A DNA stretch of 64,000 bases. Origin: Anthoceros angustus. Lineage: Eukaryota > Streptophyta > Anthocerotopsida > Anthocerotales > Anthocerotaceae. The notes below the pieces were generated by a model, which was not told the DNA's origin, did not search any database, and was given only the letters and a program-made list of their open reading frames with translations. The stretch lies in NCBI GenBank assembly GCA_010909165.1, contig MU008170.1, forward strand, positions 1,612,001 to 1,676,000. Reading direction: 5' to 3'. The translations under genes and the position numbers were made by a program. Shown here piece by piece: positions 19,642 to 31,978 of the stretch (position 1 is its first letter; the number at the start of each line of letters is the position of its first letter).

Positions 19642-21582
19642 CATCAACGCTCGCACGGAAAGGCACCTCATCCCTATTGCTGCCTGCATGGCACCCGCAC
19701 ATGGCATGGAGTATAGAACATGGATCAGAATAACGTACGTACTAGAAGCTTATACATACCGACTATGATTCCGTATTCCAGACGGTTAGCACTAGCACAT
19801 TCCATGCGTATACAACTCCGGTCAGATTACCGTTACAGTACAAGCCCAAGACTCTTGTAATAACAACAAGACTGTTGTAATAAAATATTATTTAGGTTTA
19901 CGGTGTACCCTGATAGCACGTGAAGGGCATTTCTTTCTTTGCGAAATTTTTCATGTTCAAAGAGTCTATCACCATATATACACAAAGATAAAATTGTGCA
20001 ATCTCCAAACAATCCCGATCCAGTCGATTAGGCATATTGGAGGCAATTACTATTTTACTTTTGAGAACACATATTTGAAAATTTTGAGAATATATTACTT
20101 CCGACAACAAAAAAAGTCGCTAATGATACAAGGTGTTCATAAACGATTTTTGTTTCCTATAATTGGATAATTCGCCTAATGGCTTGCATCCCAAAAAAAA
20201 TACTTAAGTAGGCAACCGGTGTCTCGTGGCTATATGCAAAGGGTGCTTATAGATTAACTATCATGTATGTGCAAAGGAGCATGAAATTTCATAAATGAAC
20301 GACTCTCAACATTATGTGCATCGCTAGCCAACTCTTGGGGGAAGATAAATCGTTGTTCTTCTCCAATGATCCACTAATTAGCATACAAGAAGAAGGCAGT
20401 CACAGAAGCTTCTCCCCCCTAATCACCTTTTTTTTTGACATCTTCTCCTCTTTATCTCTCTCCAACTCTTGTATCAACTACTTCCCGCATCATCAGGAGA
20501 ATTGACTAAAGAAACCTTCAGAATCTGTGTTGGCCTCGAGCAACGACCTGAGACTTTGGCAGCACAAGCAAGCACATCACCCATCGTCAACTAGACAAGT
20601 CAGCGACAAAAAAAGTTCTTTCTTTTTCTTTGCCTTTGGCAACAAATGTTCCTACTTTTGGTCGCAACCAGTAATATATATTATAAATTAACGATAACAA
20701 GTCCAATATTTCTTCCAAATCACAAATAAAAATTCCAAAATTTTGGAGCTGTCAAATCATGTAAATAATTATGAAATTAAATTAATTATTAATCATTATA
20801 ATATTTTTATTTAAACTTCACACTTGGAGATTATTTTATGATCTAGTATTCTTGTGGTCTTACCCGGTGGGCGTGTGGACTCCTAGGTGATAGTTTTTGG
20901 TCTCCAGATTATCATGAAATAATGTAAAATAAAAATACTATTGATATAATATATAATTTTATGGTACTATTTTAGATAGAGTACTATATTAAGACTAATT
21001 CCTGATTTGTACTGCATGCCCCTGTACATACGTAAGGGACTAAGGGGAGACCTCTTTACTTGTATTGTCTAGTGCATCTTGGGCTTTGTTTCATGTACTG
21101 TAAGCTCCGTCTTGGTGCTATCATTTGTTCTTTCTCAAGTTGTCTGATTGCATACGGCAAATGGCTGCAAGCCGCTGTACAACATAAGGTTCTAGCAGCC
21201 TACCTTACCTTGAAATTCAATCCAATTTGTAACTTGAGATGCAAAGTCTGGACTGTCCTGGACACAGAGTCATTTGCTGGCTACAGACCAAAGCACCAGA
21301 GAAGCTGTTCACGTAGCACGTCTCCAGCTGGCGGACCTCTGCTCTGCTGTGGAAGCTAAATGTGCTGAAGTACAAAATTGCTCACCTTACGCCAAGGACG
21401 AGAGGTTTCCGCGGCTGCTGTGACGGAAAGGAACAGATCCTTCGGTGATCATTCCGGTCTGCTCTGAATTCTTGCCACAGCGAAGCTGTACTCCTTAGGG
21501 CACTGGCTCGTTTTGAGGGCTTAGGGTTTAACGACATTGTCTTCTCCTCGACAGCAGCTGTGTTCAGTGGACGGATGCAGTA
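19642..21582. other. A+T-rich intergenic region
   Basis: From about 19880 to 21000 the sequence is A+T-rich with no supported gene on either strand. The last ~200 bp are probably the leader of the methionyl-tRNA synthetase gene. Confidence 0.5.
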
Positions 21583-23991
21583 ATGGATTCGCTGCTCAAC
21601 AAGCTTACAATTGCGGACGATGTCGGAGCTGGCACTCGCCTGGAGAAGCCCAGGTTGCCTATACGGGGACGGAGGAATGTTCTGGTCACCAGCGCTCTGC
21701 CCTACGTGAACAATGTGCCGCACCTGGGGAACATCATCGGGTGCGTGCTTAGTGCGGATGTGTATGCGAGATACTGCCGTCTTCGTGGTTACAACACAAT
21801 TTACATGTGTGGGACAGACGAATATGGCACAGCCACGGAGACGAAGGCTATGGAGGAGAATCTGACTCCCAAGCAGATTTGTGACAAGTATCACGAGGTG
21901 CACAAGGAGATATACGAGTGGTTCGACATCAGTTTCGACAAATTCGGACGCACGTCGACCCCGCAGCAGACCGAGATTTGCCAGGCCATTTTCGAGTTGC
22001 TGCGGAGCAAAGGTCAGCTGGTGGAGGACAAGATGGAGCAGCCCTTCTGCACCACCTGCCAGCGCTTCCTGGCGGATAGGTTTGTGGAAGGGACGTGTCC
22101 TACACCTGGTTGTGGGTACGAGGATGCAAGGGGAGACCAGTGCGATAAATGTGGCAAGCTTCTGAACCCCACAGACCTGATCAACCCGAGGTGTAAAAGG
22201 TGTGGTAATCCTCCTGAAATTCGTGAAACAGAGCACCTTTTTCTGGACCTCCCTAAGATCAAGGGGCAGCTGGAGGAGTATATTGCCAGTACTTCTAGTG
22301 TGGGAGGCTGGAGTCAGAACTCTGTTCAGACGACGAGTGCCTGGATAAGAGATGGGCTTAAACCTCGCTGCATCACCAGGGACTTGAAGTGGGGCGTGCC
22401 TGTCCCATTGGAAAAGTATAAGGATAAGGTCTTCTATGTGTGGTTTGACGCACCCATTGGCTACATGTCTATCACTGCTAACTACACTCCAGAGTGGGAG
22501 AAGTGGTGGAAATCGCCCGATGATGTGGAGCTTGTGCAATTCATGGGGAAGGATAATGTACCCTTCCATACTGTGATTTTTCCGAGCACCCTGCTTGGAA
22601 CAGGGGAGCACTGGACACTTATGAGGACTATCAGTGTTACAGAGTACCTCAACTATGAATCTGGGAAGTTCTCCAAGAGCAGAGGAGTGGGAGTTTTTGG
22701 AACAGATGCCAAGACCACGAACATTCCTGTGGAGGTGTGGCGGTACTATCTGCTGACTAATCGGCCTGAAGTATCTGACACTCTTTTTACATGGTCAGAC
22801 CTTCAGGCAAAGCAAAATAACGAGCTGCTGAAGAATCTGGGCAACTTTGTTCATCGGTCTTTGAGCTTCTTGGCAAAACCATCTAGTGAGGGTTATGGTT
22901 CTGTCATTCCGGAAGCAGCAGCTTCGAGCACTCATGAGCTTACGGTAGCATTCGGTGAGAAGGTTTGGGAGAATACTAAGGATTACGTTGAGAACATGGA
23001 GAAGGTGAAGCTCAAAGCTGCCTTGAAGACTGCAATGAATGTTTCAGGTCTTGGGAACCAGTATCTCCAAGACAGCCAATTTTGGAAGCTTTACAAAGAG
23101 GATCGTCCTTCATGCGATATTGTGATTCGGACAGCAGTGGGAACGACACACCTGTTAGCGACACTCCTGGAACCTTTCATGCCCTCCTTCTCTCACAAGG
23201 TGCTTCAACAGTTGAATCTTCCAGCAGCAAGTTTGTCACTTGCAGATGAAGACGTTGACAGAGCCAGGACACCTTGGCAGTTTGTGCCTAAAGATCATGT
23301 AATTGGAAAGCCTGAGCCCATCTTTGCAGAGATGAAAGATGAGGAAGTGGAAAAGTATAGGGTAGCATTTGCTGGTAGTCAGGCGGACAGGGCTGCTGCA
23401 GAGGCAGTTGTAGCTGCGAAGCCAGAAGAAACTCCAGTCGGAAAAAAGAAGGCGCAGAAGGGAAAATCTGCTGCTGCAGAGGTTAAGGAGGCTCCAGTCA
23501 CAGTGGCTAGGCTGGACATTCGGGTTGGAGTTATCATGAAAGTGCAAAGGCATCCGGATGCAGACTCTTTGTATGTTGAGGAGATTGATGTGGGTGAGAC
23601 AGCACCGCGTACTGTGGTGAGTGGTCTGGTGAAGTACATCCCCATTGAAGCAATGCAGAACCGCAGGGTCGTGGTCCTGTGCAATCTCAAGCCTGCCACC
23701 ATGCGTGGCATCAAGTCTCAAGCTATGGTGTTAGCTGCTTCGAACTCTGACCATACGCTGGTGGAACTGGTGGCTCCTCCAGAAGGTGCAAAAGCGGGAG
23801 AGAGGGTGCAGTTTCCAGGCTTTCCAGGGGAACCAGATGACGTGCTCAACCCCAAGAAGAAGATCTGGGAAACAGTGCATCCGGACTTGATCACCAACGA
23901 GGATCTGGTTGCATGTTACAAAGGCACACCTTTCACCACATCCACCGGGGTGTGCAAGGTGGATTCTATTAGAAATGGTGCAATCCGGTAG
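21583..23991 (+). CDS. Methionyl-tRNA synthetase, cytosolic type with C-terminal tRNA-binding domain
   Basis: Charges tRNA-Met with methionine. One uninterrupted frame of 802 residues from ATG at 21583. Class I signatures are PHLGN at about 46-50 (HIGH-type) and FSKSRG at about 363 (KMSKS-type). Zinc-knuckle cysteines occur in CTTC, CPTPGC, CDKC and CKRC. The anticodon-binding domain includes NFVHRSL and QYLQDSQFWKL. From about residue 640 an EMAP-II/Arc1p-like tRNA-binding domain follows a Lys/Ala-rich linker, with VARLDIRVGVIMKVQRHPDA, VVSGLVKYIP and NLKPATMRGIKSQAMVL. The domain order is that of plant cytosolic MetRS. The absence of introns is unusual for a plant gene of this size. No N-terminal transit peptide is visible. 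Confidence 0.95.
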   Translation: MDSLLNKLTIADDVGAGTRLEKPRLPIRGRRNVLVTSALPYVNNVPHLGNIIGCVLSADVYARYCRLRGYNTIYMCGTDEYGTATETKAMEENLTPKQICDKYHEVHKEIYEWFDISFDKFGRTSTPQQTEICQAIFELLRSKGQLVEDKMEQPFCTTCQRFLADRFVEGTCPTPGCGYEDARGDQCDKCGKLLNPTDLINPRCKRCGNPPEIRETEHLFLDLPKIKGQLEEYIASTSSVGGWSQNSVQTTSAWIRDGLKPRCITRDLKWGVPVPLEKYKDKVFYVWFDAPIGYMSITANYTPEWEKWWKSPDDVELVQFMGKDNVPFHTVIFPSTLLGTGEHWTLMRTISVTEYLNYESGKFSKSRGVGVFGTDAKTTNIPVEVWRYYLLTNRPEVSDTLFTWSDLQAKQNNELLKNLGNFVHRSLSFLAKPSSEGYGSVIPEAAASSTHELTVAFGEKVWENTKDYVENMEKVKLKAALKTAMNVSGLGNQYLQDSQFWKLYKEDRPSCDIVIRTAVGTTHLLATLLEPFMPSFSHKVLQQLNLPAASLSLADEDVDRARTPWQFVPKDHVIGKPEPIFAEMKDEEVEKYRVAFAGSQADRAAAEAVVAAKPEETPVGKKKAQKGKSAAAEVKEAPVTVARLDIRVGVIMKVQRHPDADSLYVEEIDVGETAPRTVVSGLVKYIPIEAMQNRRVVVLCNLKPATMRGIKSQAMVLAASNSDHTLVELVAPPEGAKAGERVQFPGFPGEPDDVLNPKKKIWETVHPDLITNEDLVACYKGTPFTTSTGVCKVDSIRNGAIR

Positions 23992-24239
23992 GCATTTAGC
24001 CTCCACGCATTTTTGAGCGAATGTAATGTTGATACATTTGACGCCATGAGAAAACTACATGGCATGGAGACATGGGTAATCACTCTAGGAATGAGTTGAC
24101 ACCTTCAAGTTTTTTTCGGCCAATTGCCCTTGTTTACTTTCAAGGTATTTCACAAATAATTGAACTAAAAGAATGATTTTCAAAAATTTATATTGAAAAT
24201 TAATAAATGTTATCTTCGATAAACGTTAGCCTTACTCCC

Positions 24240-25870
24240 GGCCGCTAACCTTTATCCAGAGCAGACTGTACGTTGCAAAATGCGTCCTCCACCGTTCTGA
24301 ACTCTGTCGGCAGTTTCCCCAGTTTGTCGTTGTTCTCGGCCTGCACACTGGCAGGAGCCTTCCCGTAGCCCGAGCTCCTTAAGTTAGGTGCTTGCCAAGC
24401 TCAGGAACACTAATCCGGCAATGTTCATGGATCACCACCTCTGCCTCCAATTCGGAGCATGCTTCATCCGCAAACCTCTTGGCAGCTAGTCCCATCTGGG
24501 CATCATCTTCCAGATTTGACCAATCCTGGCACACATGCATTAGTGGGCACACAGACAAGGTGCACATGCCAGCCTTGTAACTAGGGTACCAGCTTCAGTA
24601 CCAGCCATCTTTGCGTAACCAACCTCGTGCACGGATGGATACTCTGCAACCATGATCGACGATATGGCATCTTTCCGCGGCTGCCTCTGCCATACCTCCT
24701 CGGTTATGAAGGGCATGAGTGGATGAAGGAGCCGAAGGCCTGTATCCAGGCATATCCACAGAGTGTCTTTTACACCAGTCTTGATAAGAACAACGTCTGC
24801 CTCATTGACAGAGCTGGCTTTATGACTTCTATGAACGCATCACATAACTGATATTGCCACCAGGAATGAACAGCCGTCGTTGCTCCTGTCAGGTCATAGC
24901 TTGCAAACGCTTCATTTGTCCTGCGGATTGTATCATTCAGCACTGACAGGATCCATTTACAGCTGAAAGGCAGCGAAGCCACATCTACAGACTCGGAAGG
25001 GACAAAGTCTGATTCGAGTTTTGTCAATGCAGAGCGGACGGCATTCCACAGCATGTTGCACCCCTGCCTATGGCCCACTACCCGCTGAATATCAAGGGCT
25101 ATTATTACCTGCATTGTGTACAAGACGAGGGCAAACCGAAGAGCATCAGCACCACATTCAGCGATCCCATTTGGATAATCTACCATCAGATTTTTTGATG
25201 CCCTCCCTACTTCAGCTTGCTCAAGGTTACCCTGTGTGAGCTTGCTCTGAAGGCCTTCCAAGCTTATACCCGAAATAATTTCTAAGGGATCAATCACATT
25301 TCCCAAAGACTTTGACATTTTACGACCTTGGGCATCCCTCACAATCGCGTGAAGGAACATTTGCAAGGAGCACCCGCTGTTAGCAATCACAAAAAGCGAG
25401 GGAGGGTCAAGTCAATTACGAATGTCAAAGACAAAAACAAAAACAAAAAACACAAAAAGGGTCACCTGTTTAAATGGGACTTCATTTGTCAGCTTCATGC
25501 CCACCTTTACCATCCTAGTGACCCAAAACAAGAGAAGGTCATGTCCAGTTTCAAGGGTAGAATGTGCGCAGATCCGCCGTTTCCACTGGCCACCCCATCA
25601 CGGAGAACGGGAATAAGGGAGACGAAAACCATGTGTCCAAAAGGATCTTGGTCCAGCCGGAACTTCTTCCGAGCAAACTTCTTGTTGGCATTGACCTTGG
25701 CCTCCATTTTGTTTCTACCAACGACCCAGTGATCGCTATAAGACCCAAATCCTTCGAGCTCATTGTCATCAAAACAAGCATACCATGCCGGGACACGATG
25801 ACCCCACCACAGCTGCCTTGATATGCACCAAGGCTGAATGTTCCTCAGCCATCTGCAACATGCACACGAC
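24240..25870 (-). pseudogene. Valyl-tRNA synthetase, 3' half (disrupted)
   Basis: On the minus strand, the frames read in order as Val[82 protein letters not shown] (KMSKS intact), ECGADALRFALVLYT, SWWQYQLCDAFIEVIKP, then DTLWICLDTGLRLLHPLMPF in another frame. At least two frame changes (near 25660, between DQDP and LDTWF, and near 24800) break it. Its 5' side ends abruptly at about 25870 against transposon sequence, and the 5' exons lie at 48.1-49.4 kb. One GT-AG-like intron seems kept near 25390-25470, so this is not a processed copy. A functional ValRS is expected elsewhere in the genome. Confidence 0.8.
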
Positions 25871-25879
25871 GTGTTTCAC

Positions 25880-27650
25880 TTTCTGCAAAAAATTCCACCT
25901 GTTGTGGACTAGCACACAACCAAATTGATCACTTTGCCAGAAAAGTCACTATTTTGGCCTAGTCACCAAATTGATCAGATTCCTAGCTTCATAGGATTGT
26001 CTGCGACTCCCCTATAAAGTCCCTGTGACCCACACACAAACCTCATCAAGTTCAAGACACAGAGGACCAATTTCACAAAGTGCGAAAACTCCTTCCCCAC
26101 CCTCATTCAACATATTACAAAGGATCCCACTTTGAATTCCATTGCGTTCAGGACTTTCACTCGACCATCGAAGCGCTTAAGGCCCTCGAAGTGGCATGGC
26201 CACTCCAGTCTGCACTTTCAGCATCAAGCTCTAGCGGACATGGGGAATCTAAACCTGGAACAGGCCCGAGTATGGGACTCCTGATCCACAGCCAGCACCC
26301 AAAGCCTCGCTTATGTGCTGAGACTTTCGATTGGATCATGGGGCCCCAACTCACCACAGGGCAGAAAGCGCAAATACATGCCCTTGTGCTCCAATACCAG
26401 GACTGTTGTGCCTTCTCCATGCGAGACTTGAAGTGATGCAATGTGACCACTTTCGCATCAATCTGACCAGCAAGGAGCCTGTCTACAGAAGGCGCTACCG
26501 GCTCAGCAAAACTGAGTGGGACATGGTGGATGCACGCTGCCAAGAGTTGCTTGAAGCCGGACTCATTCGCCCCTCTAGCTCCGACTATGCTGCTGCCACA
26601 GTGATGCCTCCCAAGAAGGACAACAACGGGATGTGGACAGAGAAGAGGATGTGCGGAGACTACCGTCCTATCAATGCAGTGACAGCCCAGGATCGATATC
26701 CCATGCCAATGCCGAAGGAAATCTTCGACAACATTGGTAAGTCAGGCTACTTCTCAATTTTGGACCTTCTCCAAGGCTTCAACCAGGTGCCTGTTGCTGA
26801 GGAGGACATCAAGAAGACGGCCTTTCATGGCTCCCAGCAGCTGTGGGAATGGCTAGTGATGCCCTTCGGCTTCAAGAACGCGCCGGTGACATTCTAGCGG
26901 GTGATGGACATAGTACTTGCAGGTTTAGCAAACCTCATGTGCTACATAGATGATGTCCGAGGACTTTGAGTCTCATCAGGTGCATCTGGAAGACTTGTTC
27001 AAGAGGTTGCGGAAGGCACAACTGACGTGTCACCCAACCAAGTGTGAATTTGGCATGGACACCGTCGCATATCTTGGTCATAGAGTCGTGCCTGGTGGGG
27101 TGATGCCACATGCTGCCAAGGTGCAAGCCATCTTACAAGTGCGAGAGCCCACCAGTGTCTCTACCTTGCGAGCCTTCCCTGGTCTATGCAATTACTACCG
27201 AGTATACATTCAGGACTTCAGCCGAATTGTCAAGGAATTGAACGACTTGCTGCGAAAAGATGTTGTGTGCCTAGACAGAGATGACTCAGCAAGCTTTTGA
27301 CACGCTGAAACTGAGCTTGACGGAAGCTCCTATCATGGCCAGACCCGACTTCTCCAAGCCTTTTGTGGTACATTAAGATTGGAGCATCTTGGGCCTAGGG
27401 GTTGTGCTAGCCCAGCAAGATGAAGATGGGCAGGAGCGGGTGGTTGCGTATGCTTCACGCAGCAACAACTGTGCTGAAGCAACCTACAGCAGTTACCAAG
27501 GGGAGTGCCTAACCGCTATGTGGGCAGTTTGTCATTTCAGGCCTTACCTGTATGGCAAGCCCTTCACGCTAGTCATTGACCATCAGCCACTCAAGTGGTT
27601 GATGACCAACACCAAATTGAGTGGGAAGCTTGCAAGGTGGGCCATGATCC
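25880..27650 (+). mobile_element. Ty3/gypsy retrotransposon, pol 5' part (protease side, RT, RNase H)
   Basis: Reverse transcriptase blocks occur at 26440-26960: RRRYRLSKTEW, GLIRPSSSDYAA, CGDYRPINAVT, FSILDLLQGFNQVPV, MPFGFKNAP and the YIDD catalytic box at about 26943. RNase H is at 27389-27650. The reading frame is broken by a frameshift near 26433, a stop at 26896 and further shifts, so the element is inactive. It abuts the truncated valyl-tRNA synthetase. It is interrupted at 27650 by a copia element and resumes at 31331. Confidence 0.88.
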
Positions 27651-27846
27651 TGTTAGAAAACAGTTATTCCCAGGTTCAGTACATTAGAAATGGTGTGCTA
27701 TGCATACATATATAGCCTTTGGCCTTGTCATACTCTCGATAGTATGAAACCCTATCTCGCTCCTCGTATAATCCTATATACTTCTAGGACTTATACTCAT
27801 AACTCTAATATGTGATGTGTTGCACCAATCCTATAGATTTCTAACA
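27651..27846 (-). repeat. Copia 3' LTR
   Basis: Bounded by the inverted repeat TGTTAGAAA/TTTCTAACA. On the element's strand a purine-rich tract (GAGTGGGAG) lies just before it. Confidence 0.9.
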
Positions 27847-30800
27847 CTCCCACTCAACACATCGCTACTTTTAAGCCTAACATCTTGCTAAACTTAATGC
27901 TTCTCTAAAGTCAACCCTTTGGTCAAAACATCTGCAGCATGTCCATAGTGGGACAATACGCTAGCTCTATCTCCTTGGATTGAACTTTCTCCGATGAAGT
28001 GATGCTTTACTTCAATGTGTTTCGTCCTCGCGTGAAAAGTAGCATTCTTCGCTAAGTAAATGCAACCCTGATTGTCGTTGAAGATGGTTGTTGCACCCTT
28101 CTGCTTAAATCCCATTTCTTCGAGCAATCGTCGTAGCCATATTGCTTCCATTGTTGCAGCAGATATTGCCATGTACTCCGCTTCTGTAGAGGACAAAGCC
28201 ACAGTAGGCTGACGCCTACTACTCCATGAAATGGCTCCCCCAAATAGCATAAATACATATCCTGTGGTAGACTTGCGGCCATCGACATCTCCAGCCCAAT
28301 CTGAATCACAAAATCCAACCACCTGGGCGTCTTCATGTCGATCCTTTTGGTATTGCAACTTCCAATGTTTTGTGCCGCGCAAGTATCTGAATATCCTCTT
28401 GACTGCTTGATAATGCTGTTGTCCAGGGTTGGCCAAGAATCGACTCACAACTCCCACTGCCTCTGCAATGTCGGGCCTTGTCCCTGTTGCCAAATATGTA
28501 AGACAGCAACACGTTGATAGAGAGTCTTATCTATCTTTTCTTTCTCCTTTTCGTTGTAGGGCTCATCTCCTGCGATAGCTTCTCATTGAAGATCATTGGC
28601 GTCTTCATGGGTTTGCAATCTTGCATGCCAAACGCCTCCAATATGGTCTCCACATATGTTTGTTGGCTCAAAGAGATCTTTTGTTAGCCCTATCCCTTTC
28701 TCCCCTCTATGTCGCATTGTTGAGAAGGTTCTGGCTGTGGAGGTTGCTCAAGAGTGTCATCATAGTAATCCTCATTAGGGTCGCCAACATACGTCGGATC
28801 CTTCATGATAACCGGGGTTGGAGCTCCCACTCCTTTGATGGGTTCCACAACCTCATTAAATACAACGTCCTCGCTAAAATGATCTTCTTCCTTGAAAGAT
28901 CATACAACCCAGAGCCCTTAATCTCGAGAGTATCCAAGCATAAGGCACTTCACGCCTTTTGGATCCCATTTTGTTCGGGTTTGCTTGAACGTGAGCATAA
29001 ACCATCGAACCAAAGATCCTCAAATGGCTTATGTCGGGCTTGACGCTGCACCACGCTTCCTCCGGGTCATTCCAACAATAGCTTTGGTTGGAACTCGATT
29101 CAAAACATAGGTTCTTTGTAACAACCTCACCCCAAAACGCATGCCAAGCCACTATGATGTAACATGCATTTAGCCGCCTCCACCAGACTCCTAAGTTTGC
29201 TCCGCCACTCCATTTTGCTCCGGTGTGTGAGGGATGGTTAGTTGCCTTCCAATTCCATGCTCCTTGCAAAAGCGTTGGAAGTTAGTGGAGATGTATTCAC
29301 CTCCGTTGTCACTCACGCAAAGTCTTGACGTTGTCCACTTGCGTTCTCCACCATGGCTTTCCATTCCTTGAAGAGTGTAAATACCGGATTTCTCCTTCAT
29401 AAGATATGTCCAGTCTTCCTAGTGAAATCATCCACAAACACCGAATGTAGCGGGCTCCGCCATGAGTGGGATTTTCATTGGACCACACACATCCGTGTGT
29501 ACCAACTCTAGCGCCATCTTTGCTCGTCACCGCAATCTTGGGAACTTAGTTCGGTGTAGCTTTCCCATTATGCACCCTTGGCATAATTCTCTCACCCACT
29601 TCTTTCAAATCCAAGCCTAGAACCATATGTTGGTTCTTCATCAACTGATATTGTCCACACCAATGTGCCCTAGACGTTGATGCCATAAATCAATAGATCC
29701 AATGCTATTTTGCGAATCGTCCATAAAGGTGCAAGCTTGCCTTCCACAAGCACACAACTTGTACAAATTTCCTACTCGGACGCCTCTAGCAATCACTTTA
29801 GCATTCGATAACTCAGTCGCCGATTGGATCCAAATCCTTTGGAATTGAACACAACCTCATGACTGATCGGCAATTTTTATGAAGTAAAGAAGATTCCTCG
29901 CAAGATGAGGCACATGATGCACGCCCTTAATACTCAGATGTCCTGGAAGATGGACTCGTAACACTCCTCTTCCCTTGATGTCATGTGACCTATTGTCACC
30001 AAGCGCCACCGTATGCCCCTCCGCAATACCTCGTAGCTTGAGAACCAAGGAAGGTTATAATCGAAATCTTTGGGATGCACCGAGTCAAGGTACAAACTCT
30101 CATCCTTCTTTGATGAAGTCGCTTGATCTCTTTCGGTGAAGCACGCCAAGATGTGTTCTTGGTCCTTCTCACGACTTGATTAGCTTGGGATGATTTCCTT
30201 CTTCAAGTCTCGCCAATCTTATTTTACCTTTGCGTGGTGATTGGGCTTCGCAGAATAACAAAAGCCTTTCACCTTTCTCTTTGCATCCGTATCCTTTGTC
30301 CCTTCTAGAGACTTGGCTTGCGAGGTCTTCCACCGTGATGTGCTCTTCTTGGAGAAGAGTGCCAAGCCTTCGTTGCCTTGTGTCCGGAAAGAACCATCAA
30401 GCTCCTCTTGTAGGAGTAATCTAACCACCTCATCAAAGGTTGGTTGATTGTCACTTGGACGCATCGCCACGGATGCCCTATAAGACAATAAAATTGCCTA
30501 CATGATGGTGGCAAACTACTCAAAGGTGATCACCTTACCCTCCAAGGTTTGATCTCGCCTCCCTCATTTGATCAACCAAGCTTTTCAACTTGTTGACATG
30601 TTGTTGAACGGTCGCCTCAACCATCTTGAAGTTGGAGAATTGACTTTCCAGCATTTCGCTCACAATGCTCTTCTTCTCACACGCCAGTAAAGAATTTTCC
30701 ATGCATCCTGCGAAGAGACACACTCGCTCAATTGTGAGAGAATGTCATCGACACATTCAGATAATATTAGCCAAGGCTTTCGCATCCTTGTCTATATCCT

Positions 30801-31119
30801 TTTGAGCGCCATCGGAAGTCCATTTTCCACAAACTTCCACAATCCTCTCAATGAGAAGAGATTTTAGCTTCAACTTCCATAATGTGAAGTTCCGCCATCA
30901 AACTTCTCCACTTGACGCGTAGTCTCCATATGCACACCTCTGAAAGCTATGCAAAGACAAGACAAAAGTTCCTCGCACCAAAACTACTACCAAGCTTCAC
31001 GAAATTGCAAACGAGCTTTCACAGACACTTAGTCTGCATAACTACAAACAATGCAATAGAAGACAAGTGGCAACAGTCCCACACAGGGTGGTGCGGAGTA
31101 CTTTACGCATCTCCTGAAC

Positions 31120-31134
31120 CATGCTCTGATACCA
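31120..31134 (-). other. Copia primer-binding site
   Basis: On the minus strand the bases just inside the 5' LTR read TGGTATCAGAGCATGG, complementary to the 3' end of initiator tRNA-Met, the usual copia primer. Confidence 0.88.
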
Positions 31135-31330
31135 TGTTAGAAAACAGTTATTCCCAGGTTCAGTACATTAAAAATGGTGTGCTATGCATACATATATAGC
31201 CTTTGGCCTTGTCATACTCTCGATAGTATGAAACCCTATCTCGCTCCTGGGATAATCCTATATACTTCTAGGACTTATACTCATAACTCTAATATGTGAT
31301 GTGTTGCACCAATCCTATAGATTTCTAACA
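31135..31330 (-). repeat. Copia 5' LTR
   Basis: Pairs with 27651-27846. Visible differences include CTGGGATAA against CTCGTATAA and one A/G change. Confidence 0.9.
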
Positions 31331-31978
31331 GATCCTGCAGGACTATGAATTCCAAGTGGTGCACCGACCGGGGGTCACACACCAAAATACGTGACACTCT
31401 CTCTCGGAATCCCAGCGCCAAATGTGAAGACGTTATTGAGGTCAAACAGGACAAAGATTCCGAAGAGCTGAAGCATGTTTCATTGGCTGCAATGGTGGCC
31501 ATCACAAGCTTGTCCGACTGTCCCGAGTATGGGACAGTCCCGAGTATTGGACAGCCCTTAGTGCTGGACACACATGTCGGGGACAAAAGGTCCAAGGACA
31601 TTTGGGAAGACTCTGACACCCTCCTGTTTGTCCAAACAAGACAGTTTGGATCAGCCATTGAGCACGCTGAGCAAGAAAGAATTTGCCAGCGCGCTTCCAA
31701 GTATCAAGGGCGGGATGGGCATTTGTTGAGGAGGCCGTGCACTTGACGAATCAGCTGCTCCCTATCCATAGGTGGTGGAACCAATCGTTCTAGCCCATTG
31801 AACATGGGCCATTTTGGATCAAACGCACTTACATCTTACTTCTGCCACATTTCCATTGGCATGAGATGTACGTGCAAGTCAAACAGCAGATGGCCTGTTG
31901 CAAGGACTGCGACAGGGTGAAGACATCCTTCACCATCCAGAATCCTCAGCTGCACCCCTTGCCCATCATGGGACTGTT
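31331..31978 (+). mobile_element. Gypsy element resumed: end of RNase H, spacer and integrase zinc region
   Basis: Removing the copia element and one GATCC copy puts the reading frame back across the junction into the VVHRPGVTH block typical of gypsy pol. This is followed by DTLSRNP. At about 31840-31925 an integrase HHCC region ends CCKDCDRVK. The frame is interrupted again at about 31978, and integrase continues only at 36309. Confidence 0.85.

Larger units (their letters stand above)
27651..31330 (-). mobile_element. Ty1/copia LTR retrotransposon, nested in the gypsy element
   Basis: LTRs of 196 bp (27651-27846 and 31135-31330) begin TGTTAGAAA and end TTTCTAACA. They differ at only a few positions, so insertion is fairly recent. 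The 5-bp target duplication GATCC is at 27646-27650 and 31331-31335. On the minus strand, internal blocks are a gag/zinc-knuckle region with the remnant CYSAKPNHHAKVK (about 30.2-30.5 kb), integrase with DNGGEYISTNF and HTPEQNGVAE (about 29.19-29.40 kb) and RNase H with CDSDWAGD and ALSSTEAEYMA (27.9-28.5 kb). The reverse-transcriptase core expected between integrase and RNase H is not found. Several frames are broken. It cannot be autonomous. Confidence 0.9.

Noticed and set aside
21382-22611. 409-codon minus-strand ORF antisense to methionyl-tRNA synthetase
   Set aside because: Shadow of the MetRS coding frame: no domain or sensible composition, and the plus-strand protein is unmistakable.
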